NCBI GenBank assembly: GCA_003117195.1
Contig: BDSI01000009.1
Coordinates: 1,346,501 to 1,410,500, forward strand
Origin: Eudorina sp. 2006-703-Eu-15
Lineage: Eukaryota > Chlorophyta > Chlorophyceae > Chlamydomonadales > Volvocaceae
Direction: 5' to 3'
DNA: 64,000 bases
Of the stretch, positions 25,648 to 36,284 are shown piece by piece. The position numbers were made by a program, and so were the translations under genes. Positions within the stretch are counted from its first letter, which is position 1, and the number at the start of each line of letters is the position of its first letter. The notes beneath the pieces were generated by a model that was given only the letters and a program-made list of their open reading frames with translations, was not told the DNA's origin and ran no database searches.

Positions 25648-28600
25648 TCACGCCCCGAGCACCTGGCCCCCGCCTCCGACCCGCAGGCTCAGCGTCTGCT
25701 GCGCTCCGAACACGAACTTGATGGCCCTGGCCGCCAGCCGGCGGCTGAGCTGCGAGACCAGGCCGTTGATGATCTCCACGCTGCCGGGCTGCTCCAGCAG
25801 GGCGTTGATGCGCGGCGCGGTGCTGGCGGTCACGGAGCGCAGCCGGACGACGGTGGCCTGCACGTCCGCCGGCGTGATGAGGCCGAAGGGGCCGCTCCCC
25901 TGCGACCGCGGTGTTACGGCCAGGCCGTGTGTTACGTTACTACATCATCCTAGGCACTAATCTTATGTCATATCGTAACACCCGAGCGCAGTCCAGCAAG
26001 GGCAGGACAGGGTTGGGGCAGGCGGGTGAGGATGAGGAGGGGTCAGGACCCGGGGGAACGGGTTGGATCCCCGGAGAAGGCCATCACGGCATTAAGCAAG
26101 CCGCGCAAGAGGCGTCAGCATCGGGACCCTGGGCGGGGGCCTTTGGCAAACAGCGCGTTACACATGGGCCGGCCAGGTCTCTACGGCGACCAGCCCCGCA
26201 CGCTCGCCTCCAATCCGAGTAGACTTGTTTCGCAAGGTTTATGGAGTGGCCTCTCCTCATGAAACTCTGAACCTCGCCCGCCCAACTCCCACCTGCAGCT
26301 GGAGCGGCTCCTGCAGGTTGAGGCGCGAGGAGATGGAGCTGAGCAGCAGCGCCGCCCGCTCCTGCGCCTCCGCCTCCGCGGGCTGCGGCGGCACCAGCGC
26401 CTCCGCGATGCCCGAGTCGCCGGTCCTGGGGGGCAGGCAGCCGGGGGGAAGGGAGCAGCCGGAGGGGGCCGCGCGTGAGGGCGCCGCGGGGTAAGACCGG
26501 AGCGCGCACCGGGTACCTCCCCCGGTGTACACCGTCACGACAGCACACGGAGCTATCTGGGCCCGTTGGGTCACCCGGTCGGGACAAAGGAAGGGTCCAC
26601 CACTCCACCTTGCAGCAGTTAAGAAGAATATTGAACAAGGTTGGGGCACCGGCACTCGGCCCCACCCGGCACACCGGCAGCGGTACGGTGGCGCCGCTGC
26701 GAGGAGGGGCAGGACGCGGATGCCTGTGGGTAACTGTCGTTCCAACCGGGAACACTCGCTTGAAGTGCTTGTCGTTTTCACAACCCTCTGTGCGCCCGCC
26801 TGTGTAGTCATATAGTACGAGCTACGGAGCTAACGCTGGGTCGAGATGCTCGGGCTGAGGGCGGCGCGCCTCCGACCTCTATGACCGCACCCGGGACGAG
26901 GGCGCGGACGCGGCGCCGGTGCCCAGTGGCAACAACCGCTGCATCCTGCCATGCGGTCCCACCACACCGATCCACATACCCACCCACCACCACCAACATC
27001 CACATCCACATCCACATGAACACGAACACCAACACCAACGGAAAGCGATGGACGCGCCGGTGTAGGTACAGGCGGCGGCGAGGGACTCACTGCTCCTGGA
27101 TCCGCCGCCGCACGTCCGCTGCCGCCGCGGCGTCGATGACCCTGCCCAGCTCCGCCACCACGGTGGTGCGCACCCCCGCCGCCCCGGGCGACAGCAGCCA
27201 CTCCGCCAGAAGCCACAGCTGCGTGGGGTCGAAGTCGGTCGACTTGGCGCCCTCCCGCAGCAGGTTCTCGAGGCGGTTCCACCGGAATTGGCCGTCCTGA
27301 GCAGAGGGGCGCCCCGGGAGGGAGGGAGGGAGCGAGGAAAAGGGGGCCGTGGATTGGACGGGTGGGTGGGCGGGCGGTGGTGAGGAAGGGTAATTACCGT
27401 ACGAGGAAGGGTAATTACCGTACGAGGAGCATACCGGAAGAATCTGCAAGCGAAGTCGACCTTGGACAGCCTCCTTGCCCCTGTCCCTGGCCCTCCTGTC
27501 AATCAAGACAGCGAACCCTAGCGAAAAATCACCGTCGTACCAGTCTCCTGGCCCCTGGGCCTTCACCCAGTTCTCCACACACCCCCCTTCCCGTCCTGCC
27601 CCGCTGCGCTCCCCACCTTGATGATGAGGTCCTCGAAGCTCTCCCGGAGCTCCGGCGCGGGGTCCGTGAGCAGGCGCTTGGCCATGTAAGGGTAGGCCTT
27701 GGCGAGCAGTTTGTAGTCGGGGTCGGCCTGCAAGGGCGGGGCGGGGGGGGGGATGAAAAGAATAAAAACCCAGACGGGGCGGGGGCAGGGCGGTGAGGTG
27801 CGGTGCCAACGCGGGGCAGGAAGGTCCTCAGTTGAAGACCTTCCTGCCCACCAAGTCCAGCATCCGCACCAGCTCTGTCGACACAACCAACCGTACGGAC
27901 GCCGTACGGACAGTCGTTGGCCATCGCGGCACCGCGGGCCGCACGCGGCGCTGAGCGCGACCGGTGCCCGTTGCCCGGGCGCAAGGGGGGGTCACGGTGC
28001 GCAGCGAGTGCAGAGCGGGCGGTGCAGCGGGCGGCTCGGATGCTCCGGTGACACGTCTCGCCAAGTGGCCTCTCCACGTCTCCCCCTCCTTGTCTCCCCG
28101 CCCCTGGCGCCGCCCCTGACACCCGGCCACCTTCCCCCCAGCAGCGCAGTTTGAATATGTCTACCAATTTCCTATACCCCTCTTCCCTCCCACCCGCCCC
28201 TCCGGCGCGCCCACCTGCAGCGCCAGCCCCTCCAGCACCGTCAGCGACCGCAGGATGAGCGCGTAGTAGGCCGGCACCCGGAAGGGGAACCTGTGGGTGC
28301 ATGGGGGGAAGGGGTGGGGAAGGGAGGGTGCAGGGCACGAGGCGGGTAAGAAGGGTGGCGGGGGACAGAGCGTGCGAGCGGAGCGGCAGGCCGTCAGGAA
28401 GCGTTAGGGCGGATTGGGTTGGTTGAGTGCGGTAGCCCCATGAATTAGGAGCTGGTTGAAGAAGCGGTCGAAGGCCAAGGTCTGGAAACACACGACGAGC
28501 TTCGGCGGTCGCGCCCGATGGGCTGGGCTAGCAGGCCCTGGCCAGCGTTCGGCCGGGCCCGATTGCGGAACTGTTACATCACGCACCCTCCCTCCCTCCC

Positions 28601-31600
28601 TCTTGCAATCCTGCCCCCGCGGAGTTTCCCTCCCCCTTCCCTGCTGGCCAAGTTGCAGAGATCAGCGCCTGCTTGCCGCCGATCAACCCACCCATTCTCC
28701 TTCCCTTCACTCGCGCCCGGTCCGGGCGAGTTGCCTCGCCAGCATCAGCACACACAAGATCGCTGCTACCCCCCCCCCCTCAACCTATAACCATGCCCAC
28801 CAATTTCCTACACCGCAACTCAACCTCCCGCCCCCACCCTGACCCCACCTGACTGCGGGACCCCGACCCGACCCGACCCGGCCGCGCTCCGGCACACCCA
28901 CTCGAACAGCACATCTCCCAGCCCGTCCACGATGGCCTTGAAGTTGAGCTGCGACACGGACGAGCCCAGCACGTCGTCGAAGAACACGGCCAGCGCGGGC
29001 GCGATGGGCGAGGTGTCCACGGAGGGGTCCATGAACTGCAGCGTGTAGTAGTCCTTGCACATGGCCTCGTAGTCCCTGTTGACCAGGTGCACCACGTGCG
29101 CCATGATGGCGTACCGGGCGTACTGCGGCGCCTCGCTCATCATTCCGAAGTCCAGGTACACCAGGTCGCCGGAGCGGGTGGCCAACAGGTTGCCTGAGGG
29201 GCGGGGAGGGGGGGGGGTAAATTGAAACGGGGAGGGGGCAAGGAGGGTTAGAAAGAAACAGCCCAGACACACCGGGGCGGGGAGGGGGGCAGGTAATGGG
29301 AAGGCGTAGTCAAACTGCGCTGCTGCTGGCAGAGCAAGAGTCCGGGGCGGGGAAGGGGGCATGAGGGTAGGAGGGTGGATGGAGGTGGGCAGGGGGCAGG
29401 AGGTGGGGCGGTGTAGTGGTGGAGGAGAGGCGGGGTGGTGGAGCGAGGGGGAGGAGGAAGGGGGCGAGTGGGAGGGGTATAGGAAATTGGTAGGCATATT
29501 TGGGGGGTTGGCGCGTTGGGCTGAGCGGAGCGCGAGGGCGGGTGGGTGGAGGGCGGCCGTTTGCGTTGTATGGCGCGCATGCGCGTGTCCGCGGGACGGC
29601 TCTCTGCTTGCCGGTCCGGTCCGGTCCGGTCAGTCATTGGGTCAGTCATTGGGTCAGTCATTGGGTCAGTCACTGGGTCAGTCATTGGGTCAGTCACTGG
29701 GTCAGTCATTGGGTCAGTCATTGGGTCAGTCATTGGGTCAGTCATTGGGTCAGTCACTGGGTCAGTCATTGGGTCAGTCACTGGGTCAGTCATTGGGTCA
29801 GTCACTGGGTCAGTCATTGGGTCAGTCATTGGGTCAGTCATTGGGTCAGTCATTGGGTCAGTCACTGGGTCAGTCATTGGGTCAGTCACTGGGTCAGTCA
29901 CTGGGTCAGTCACTGGGTCAGTCATTGGGTCAGTCATTGGGTCAGTCATTGGGTCAGTCATTGGGTCAGTCATTGGGTCAGTCATTGGGTCAGTCATTGG
30001 GTCAGTCACTGGGTCAGTCACTGGGTCAGTCACTGGGTCAGTCACTGGGTCAGTCACTGGGTCAGTCACTGGGTCAGTCATTGGGTCAGTCACTGGGTCA
30101 GTCACTGGGTCAGTCACTGGGTCAGTCATTGGGTCAGTCACTGGGTCAGTCACTGGGTCAGTCATTGGGTCAGTCATTGGGTCAGTCACTGGGTCAGTCA
30201 CTGGGTCAGTCATTGGGTCAGTCATTGGGTCAGTCACTGGGTCAGTCATTGGGTCAGTCATTGGGTCAGTCATTGGGTCAGTCACTGGGTCAGTCATCGG
30301 GTCAGTCATTGGGTCAGTCACTGGGTCAGTCACTGGGTCAGTCACTGGGTCAGTCACTGGGTCAGTCATTGGGTCAGTCACTGGGTCAGTCATTGGGTCA
30401 GTCACTGGGTCAGTCATGGTCAGTCATGGGTCAGTCACTGGGTCAGTCATTGGGTCAGTCACTGGGTCAGTCATTGGGTCAGTCATTGGGTCAGTCACTG
30501 GGTCAGTCACTGGGTCAGTCATTGGGTCAGTCACTGGGTCAGTCATCGGGTCAGTCATTGGGTCAGTCATTGGGTCAGTCACTGGGTCAGTCACTGGGTC
30601 AGTCACTGGGTCAGTCATTGGGTCAGTCACTGGTCAGTCATGGTCAGTCTGGGTCAGTCATTGGTCAGTCACTGGGTCAGTCACTGGGTCAGTCACTGGG
30701 TCAGTCATTGGGTCAGTCACTGGGTCAGTCACTGGGTCAGTCACTGGGTCAGTCATGGTCAGTCAGTCACTGGGTCAGTCACTGGGTCAGTCACTGGGTC
30801 AGTCACTGGGTCAGTCACTGGGTCAGTCACTGGGTCAGTCATTGGGTCAGTCATTGGGTCAGTCATTGGGTCAGTCATTGGGTCAGTCATTGGGTCAGTC
30901 AGTGACCCCGCGGCCTCACCTGGATGGGGGTCTGTACGACGTAGAGCATGAGATGTCCATGCAGCAGTAGCAGTAGCAGCAGTAGCAAACGCCGCAGTCA
31001 CCAGCGGGTCCAAGATATCCGCACCACGGGCCACAGACGACGAAGCCGGACGGCGAGGGGGTGGAAGGGCGATTGATGTGCGCACACACGGAGCGTGTCA
31101 TGAGATGGCTTGCAGAGGCCGGGGGTGATAGAAGCCAGGTCGTTCTCGGGCGGCGCGCCGTCCCGTCGGTTCTGAAGCCCTTTGTACGAAGCCCTGTATA
31201 CGCCTACGACCACTGCCGTTGCTCCCCACCCCACTTCACTTCACTCCCCCCGTCCTTGCTGCCCACCCATTCGCTATGACCCGCTCAACCACCCCACTCC
31301 CCCAACCCCCCACGCATTCACATACATCCCCCCCCACCCGCATGGAGTCTACCAATTTCCTATACACCCCCCCCCCCGCCGCCGCACCCGCATGGAAGTA
31401 TCCGTGCTCCAGCAGCTGCCTCAGTGTGCACTCAATGCCCACGTCCACGAAGTCCACCACGTCCAGCCCCGCCGCCTCCATGGCGGGGCTGTTGGTCAGC
31501 TTGACGCCCTCGATCCACTCCATGGTCAGGACCCTGAGGAAGAGGAGGAGGGGGAGGAGGAGGAGGAGGAGGGGAGGAGGAGGAAGAGCGGGGGGTGGTT

Positions 31601-34600
31601 GCGAGGCCAAACTTGGTGGCTTTTTGCGGTGTCGATGTCTTGATGGACATCCGCGGGAGTCCGACCGGGCGGTGGAGGAGATCGGAAATGGGGTGCGGGC
31701 GGAAGGGGGCCAGAACCGGAAGACAGGGACGAGGGGTGGGAGATCGCGGACCGGTCGAGCTGCGGGCTGCAGGGGGACTTGGATGCGGCTCGGATGCGGC
31801 TCGGATGGAAGGGGGGGGGTACGTGTGGCGCGGATTTACTCAGGTGGGCGGATGGCAGGGGGGGCAGGGAGGATGGGGCGAGCTGGGTGGAGGGGCCAAG
31901 GTGAAGGTCGCTGCGGGGTTCACCTCCGGGTGCCTGAGAACAGGGCCCCACAGGCCCCGACGGTCTCTGCCCCCTCGGGCCCTCCCCAGTCCATCAATTG
32001 CAGCCGGCAGCAACGCAACGTAAGCAACCAGGGCCGGCCACAGGGAAGGCAACCTGCCGCCGCAGCCTTACTTCATCTAGTACCCCTCCCCCCCTAAATT
32101 TGTACAAGGCTGGCAACTCCATTCATCACACCACAAGTCAGTCCACCACCATAGCACCCCCCCCTACCCCACCCCTAGCCCGAGCCCCCCCACCTACCTG
32201 CGCGAGGTGTACTGCCAGTAGATCTTGGGCGTGCGCACCCGGGGCATGGTGCCGTACAGCGCCTGGAAGCGCTCGCAGTTGTGGCCCTCCTGTGTAGGTG
32301 CCAGTGCAGGGGGGGTCGGCCAGGGGGGAAGGGCGCGGGGTGGGGGCGCGACGGGGAGGGCGGGGCGGGGCGAGGCGGGAATGATCGGGCGACTGCGACC
32401 GGGAGCAAGCAAGCCCGGGAGGGAGCAAGCAAGCCGGAACGACCAGCGCCGGTGCAGCGCGGGCGGGCCCCCCGTGGACCGACCGCCCCGGCGCCCTCAC
32501 TCGCAGATGAGCCCTGCGCCACCACATACACCCTGTATGGTCAAGTCCCCCAGACCTCACCTGACAGCCGGCACAATTCATCGGTACCTACCCATTCCCT
32601 GTACCCCTCCCCGTTTCCCACCCCCGCCGCCACCCTCAGGCCTCTTCCCCGCCCGCCTCAGGCCGCTCCCCCACCAACCCACCTGCACGTAGTCCAGCTC
32701 CGCAAACAGCCGCCCCGCGAACTCATCCACCAGGGGCACCAGAGGCTGGCTGATCTGCAGCGCCGGGGGGGGAGGGCAGGCAGGGTGGACAAGGAGGAGA
32801 GTCAAGGAGGAAGGACGGCAGCCGAACGGGGGGCCCCGGGTGGCATTTCGAACGTCTCGTAAGGTAGTGTGAGAAATGAGTAATAAACCAACACTAGAGG
32901 TCAGGTAGGACCCGGGCAGGTTCCAACCTCGGGGTTCCGTGCCAGATGGGGAGAGCAACGCTTGGCACCTCCCCCGGCCTCTACGCCCCGCATCGACACC
33001 ACCTCGGCCCTGGCCTCTCTCCCCGCACCACCACCGGCCCCTGCTGGGCCCTTCCCGAGGGGCCGCTAGGCGAGGGTGTGGGTGCGCCCCCCGGCCGCCC
33101 TGGCCCCGTCGCTCTGACAGCAGCGCAGTTTGAACATGTCTACCAATTTCCTGTATCCCCCCGCAGCCGCCCCACCTGCGGCAGCCGCTGGTCCACCACC
33201 GACATGAGCCGCCTCAGCAGCAACATGTCCACCGCGATGGTCTCCCCGATGTTGGGCCGCTGCACCTTGACCGCCACGTCGGTGCCGTCCTGCAGCCGCG
33301 CGCGGTACACCTGTGGGGTGGAGGAGGTGGGGGAAGGAAGGGGAGGGCGCGGAGAGACGGCAGCGGCAGTTTGTTTTGGGGGTAGGGGGGTAGGTTGAGA
33401 GGTTGGGAAACGGGGGGGGGGTCATGGGGGGTGACTTCGGCAACGACGACTGCGAGAGCAACGAAACAGGGTCCAGTCTTCAGCACCAGCGGAACCCCCC
33501 GCCCCCGCGGCCCCCCGCGGGCCCCCCCTCCAGCTCGCCCACCTGGCCCAGGCTGGCCGCCGCCACGGGCTGCTCGCTCATCTCCGTGAACAGCTCCGTC
33601 ACGGGCTGGCCCAGCTCCTCCTCGATCACCTGCACGGCGCAGCGGCGGCACAGGTCAAACGTGCACCAGGTGACGAGAACCGCGCCGCTAGACAGTATGG
33701 CGCCCACATGCACGTGTGTTTAGATGAGAGACCCGCGTGTGTGTTTCGCGAGGAACCCGCCCGCGTGTGTTTAGAATTGCAGCCCGCCCGCGTGTGTGTA
33801 TGTGGAAGCGGGATGTGGTGGGGGGTTCAGGGCATTGGTGGACATAAGTTTAGGGGGGGCTTAGTTCAAAAGAGCTAAGGGGGCTGTTGCAAAAAGTGCT
33901 GGACGACCGTACGACCCGAACCAGTTGCAAGATACTTGTAGCATGTTTGCGTTTTCGCGCATATGTATTCAGCGAGGAACCCGCCCGAACCACCCGCACA
34001 TGTAGTAGTACCGTTACAGTGTGGATAGGCTTCCGTGCCCTGTCTAAGGGTTTATGTCGCGGATTACATGTGTAATACGGTATGGGGGTGACTGGGTGGA
34101 CGGGTGGGTCCACTTCCTCCCTCTCTCTCTCCCCAGAGACAGCCTCCCTGGCAGCCCAGCTCGCCGCGCGGGCCCGTCCAGGGCCGACGGCCGCGGGCGA
34201 TGACGCCATGTGCTGAGCTCCGCCGCGGTCGAGATCTCGACCTGCCGTTCCCCACGTCGCGTCCCCGAGCCGGCGCTGACCCACCGATCCACCGCCACAC
34301 CCCACCTGGCCCCACGTTACATGTCCGCACCGGGTCTGTGCCCTGGCCCTGATCCTTACGCGGCTTCCATGTGGCTGCTAACCCGCTACGGTACGCCTCC
34401 ACCCCCGCGCCCAACCCCGCCGCCGCCGCCGCCCCGCCGCAGGGGCCCCGCCGATGCGCCGCACCGACGCACCGCGAATGCGATCTCGTTGGGGAAGGAG
34501 GGCAGGCGGTCCTGCAGCTCCGCCAGGGCCTCCAGGTAGGTGCGCGGCAGCAGGTCGGGCCGGGCGGACAAGGCCTGGCCGATCTTCACCAGGGCCGGCC

Positions 34601-36284
34601 TGTGGGAAGGGGGGAGGTGCACACACACGCCGTAAGGACCAGGATCTCAGGGACTGAACTGCAGGGCCGGGCCCCCCTCATCGCCCCGGAGCCCACCCAT
34701 CCAACCATCAGCTAAAGGGGAGCGGCTGGCGAGCCAGTGTCACCCTGTCAAGGGGGTTCTCGTCACACCCATCTGGGTCTCGTCCAGTCCGCCCGGGGAG
34801 TGGCTCCTGTAGGCGCTCTGCCGCAAACCCCACGGCCGTTCCCCCACCCCCCACTATCCCCCCCGCCCCGCACCGCCATCCCGCGCCGCCGCCCCACACC
34901 CACCCCAGCTTGCCCAGCAGCGTCCGTAGCTCCTTGGCGCGTGTGGGCATGTTGCTCTCAAACTGCCCCAGCGCGTAGTCCCGCGCCACCGCCGCCATGA
35001 AGCCGCCCAGCGAGGCGGAGACCTGGCGCAGCGATTCCAACCGGCGGCGGGGTGCGACAGGGGCTGGGAACCGGGACCGGGACACACGAGGTGTGTCCCC
35101 CCGGGGGCGGGGAGGGAAGGGGGGAGGAGCTGGCCCAGCCCTTGCAGCAAAATATGCCGCGCGGCGATGGCGCTTGCGTGCAAAGACCGTGAGTGCAACC
35201 CACAGCCCCTGGCCAGCGTCATGCCCAGATCGAGACGCAACAGAACACACACGGTGTGTGTCTCTCGCTATATACACACGGTGTGCACAGCACACACGTG
35301 CAGGCGCAGGCGCGCTGGCGCACCTGCACCGCCCGCGCGTAGACCTGCGGCCATCGCCTGTTGAGGACCGCCGCCAGCCGGTCCGGGTCGTAGTTCATGC
35401 CCATCTCTTTGAGCAGCATCGGCATTTCCGGAGTCAGGGAGTCCAGCTCCATGGCTTGGACCTGGGGTAGAGAACCAGCGAGGCACCCGGGGGCGACAGC
35501 GGTGGCATCGGGTTAGCCCAGCAGCAAAGGGGGGCCGCGTGTCAGCTGCGCCCCAGCAGCGTCACGTGTCCGCCGCCTCCACACACGGAGGTAAGGACAC
35601 GCGACTTGCCGGATTGGCTTGGGGAGGCGCTCGCCGCCGCGGACGCAACGTGCTAGTGCTTACACGGCCAGCTGGTGCCCCTTCTGATCCGTTTCCAGGG
35701 CTGCGCGCGTTACCAGGGCTGCGGCCACCTTACTCCCCGCCCTTGGCTTCTGCTGCGCGGCCGATTAACGAACGACCCAGATCAACAGCGCGCATTCGCT
35801 GCTGCAGGACGCCTCCCCCCAGGAAGGCGTACCAGCAATCCTGAAGACAGAGCGCCCCCCATGCCCATCAGTGAGACACGGCGTTCTCCGGCGCGTGGGC
35901 AAGGGGCCTCCATGGCGCCACCATTTCAAAGCACTGCTCCGACTGGCGAGGCTGTCACCCAAGTCCGAGCGCCCTCAGCCCCGCGCTCACCCACTCCCGT
36001 TGCGCTGCCTCCGAGTAGAACCAGTCAGTGCTCTCCGTGTTGCTCCGTGGAGGCACCAGCTGCTCCTCGGGACGCACGAAGCCGCCCTTGGCCGCCTTGC
36101 TGCCGTCCGTCACCGGGCGGCCTGACGATGAAGGTGGCTGTTCTTTCGTCGCGGCCACAACCGAGACTGACGTGGCATGTGTGCAAACCCGGCGCTGTGG
36201 ATGGTGGTGCACATGCTGGACCTTGCGCTGGCCCAAGGACTCGCCACGTGTGTTCGTCACAGGAGAGCGAAGAGGGACGGTCAT
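25648..36284 (-). CDS. ABC1K3: ABC1K3-like plastid atypical kinase (ABC1/ADCK/UbiB family)
   Basis: Minus-strand exons: 36284-35991, 35461-35324, 35022-34904, 34599-34473, 33629-33543, 33310-33176, 32754-32683, 32289-32198, 31533-31388, 30931-30920, 29193-28896, 28290-28215, 27727-27617, 27296-27091, 26425-26293, 25899-25648. Total 2298 nt, 765 aa; all phases agree. An in-frame TAA upstream of ATG 36284 supports the start. The first 45 or so residues are basic and Ser/Thr/Val-rich, fitting a plastid transit peptide. Family motifs: [16 protein letters not shown] (KxGQ, from about 185), AAASLGQV (Ala-rich loop, about 248), [15 protein letters not shown] catalytic loop (403-409) and LDFG (421-424). 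The C-terminal extension ([12 protein letters not shown] onward) is what separates ABC1K3 from other plant ABC1Ks. Known homologues sit in plastoglobules and influence tocopherol and plastoquinone metabolism; that role is inferred here by homology. Confidence 0.95.
27387..27430. repeat. 21-bp tandem duplication
   Basis: Two adjacent copies of a unit containing GGGTAATTACCGTACGAGGA lie in the ABC1K3-like intron 27297-27616. Each holds the palindromes GTAATTAC and CGTACG. Confidence 0.8.
27814..27849. repeat. Perfect 13-bp inverted repeat (hairpin)
   Basis: GGGCAGGAAGGTC at 27814-27826 pairs with GACCTTCCTGCCC at 27837-27849 around a 10-base loop. It lies inside the ABC1K3-like intron 27728-28214. 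Confidence 0.85.
28141..28180 (+). repeat. Dispersed CTACCAATTTCC element, type copy
   Basis: Starts GCAGCGCAGTTTGAATATGT and ends CTACCAATTTCCTATACCCC. It lies 35 bases from the 5' splice site of exon 28290-28215, antisense to the gene. Nearly identical in sequence to 33120-33160. Confidence 0.8.
28499..28583 (+). repeat. CA-tailed interspersed repeat, copy in ABC1K3-like intron
   Basis: Contains GCTTCGGCGGTCGCGCCCGA, GGCCCTGGCCAGCGTTCGGC and a terminal TGTTACATCACGCAC. A diverged member of the family at 11716, 11976 and 12530. Confidence 0.55.
29474..29500 (-). repeat. Dispersed CTACCAATTTCC element, partial reversed copy
   Basis: On the minus strand it reads ATGCCTACCAATTTCCTATA followed by CCCC. 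A second reversed fragment with CAGCAGCGCAGTTTGAC is at about 29309-29330. Both lie in the intron 29194-30919. Confidence 0.6.
29631..30904. repeat. 12-bp minisatellite, about 105 copies
   Basis: About 1.27 kb of GGGTCAGTCATT / GGGTCAGTCACT units (rare CATC variant) with a few shortened units (near 30414-30430, 30630-30665 and 30755-30765). It lies wholly inside the ABC1K3-like intron 29194-30919 and ends about 15 bases from the microexon. Since 12 is a multiple of 3, three + frames and one - frame stay open as four-residue repeats ([24 protein letters not shown]). These are not treated as genes. Confidence 0.97.
30920..30931 (-). other. ABC1K3: 12-nt microexon encoding the DPHP catalytic-loop motif
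   Basis: On the minus strand, ACAG|ACCCCCATCCAG|GTGAGG has a canonical acceptor and donor. Inserted between exon 31533-31388 (phase 1, ...HA G) and exon 29193-28896 (phase 1, GC AAC...), it completes GAC CCC CAT CCA GGC. This restores the ADPHPGN motif that all ABC1 kinases need. Without it the two exons join in frame but lack the catalytic Asp. Confidence 0.92.
31341..31370 (+). repeat. Dispersed CTACCAATTTCC element copy
   Basis: GGAGTCTACCAATTTCCTAT followed by ACACCCC, 18 bases from the 5' splice site of exon 31533-31388 and antisense to the gene. Confidence 0.65.
33120..33160 (+). repeat. Dispersed CTACCAATTTCC element, full-length copy
   Basis: GCAGCGCAGTTTGAACATGT then CTACCAATTTCCTGTATCCCC. 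It lies 16 bases from the 5' splice site of exon 33310-33176, antisense to the gene. Confidence 0.8.
33716..33806. repeat. GT-linked CCCGCCCG repeat cluster
   Basis: Three successive units of TGTGTGTTT(A/C)GNNN followed by AACCCGCCCGCGTGT, in the ABC1K3-like intron 33630-34472. A further unit (GAGGAACCCGCCCGAACC) is at 33973-33990. Confidence 0.6.

Noticed and set aside
29248..30951. Long open frames (about 390-510 codons) on both strands across the 12-bp array
   Set aside because: The unit length is a multiple of 3 and lacks stops in several frames, so openness is automatic. The array lies wholly inside an intron of the ABC1K3-like gene.
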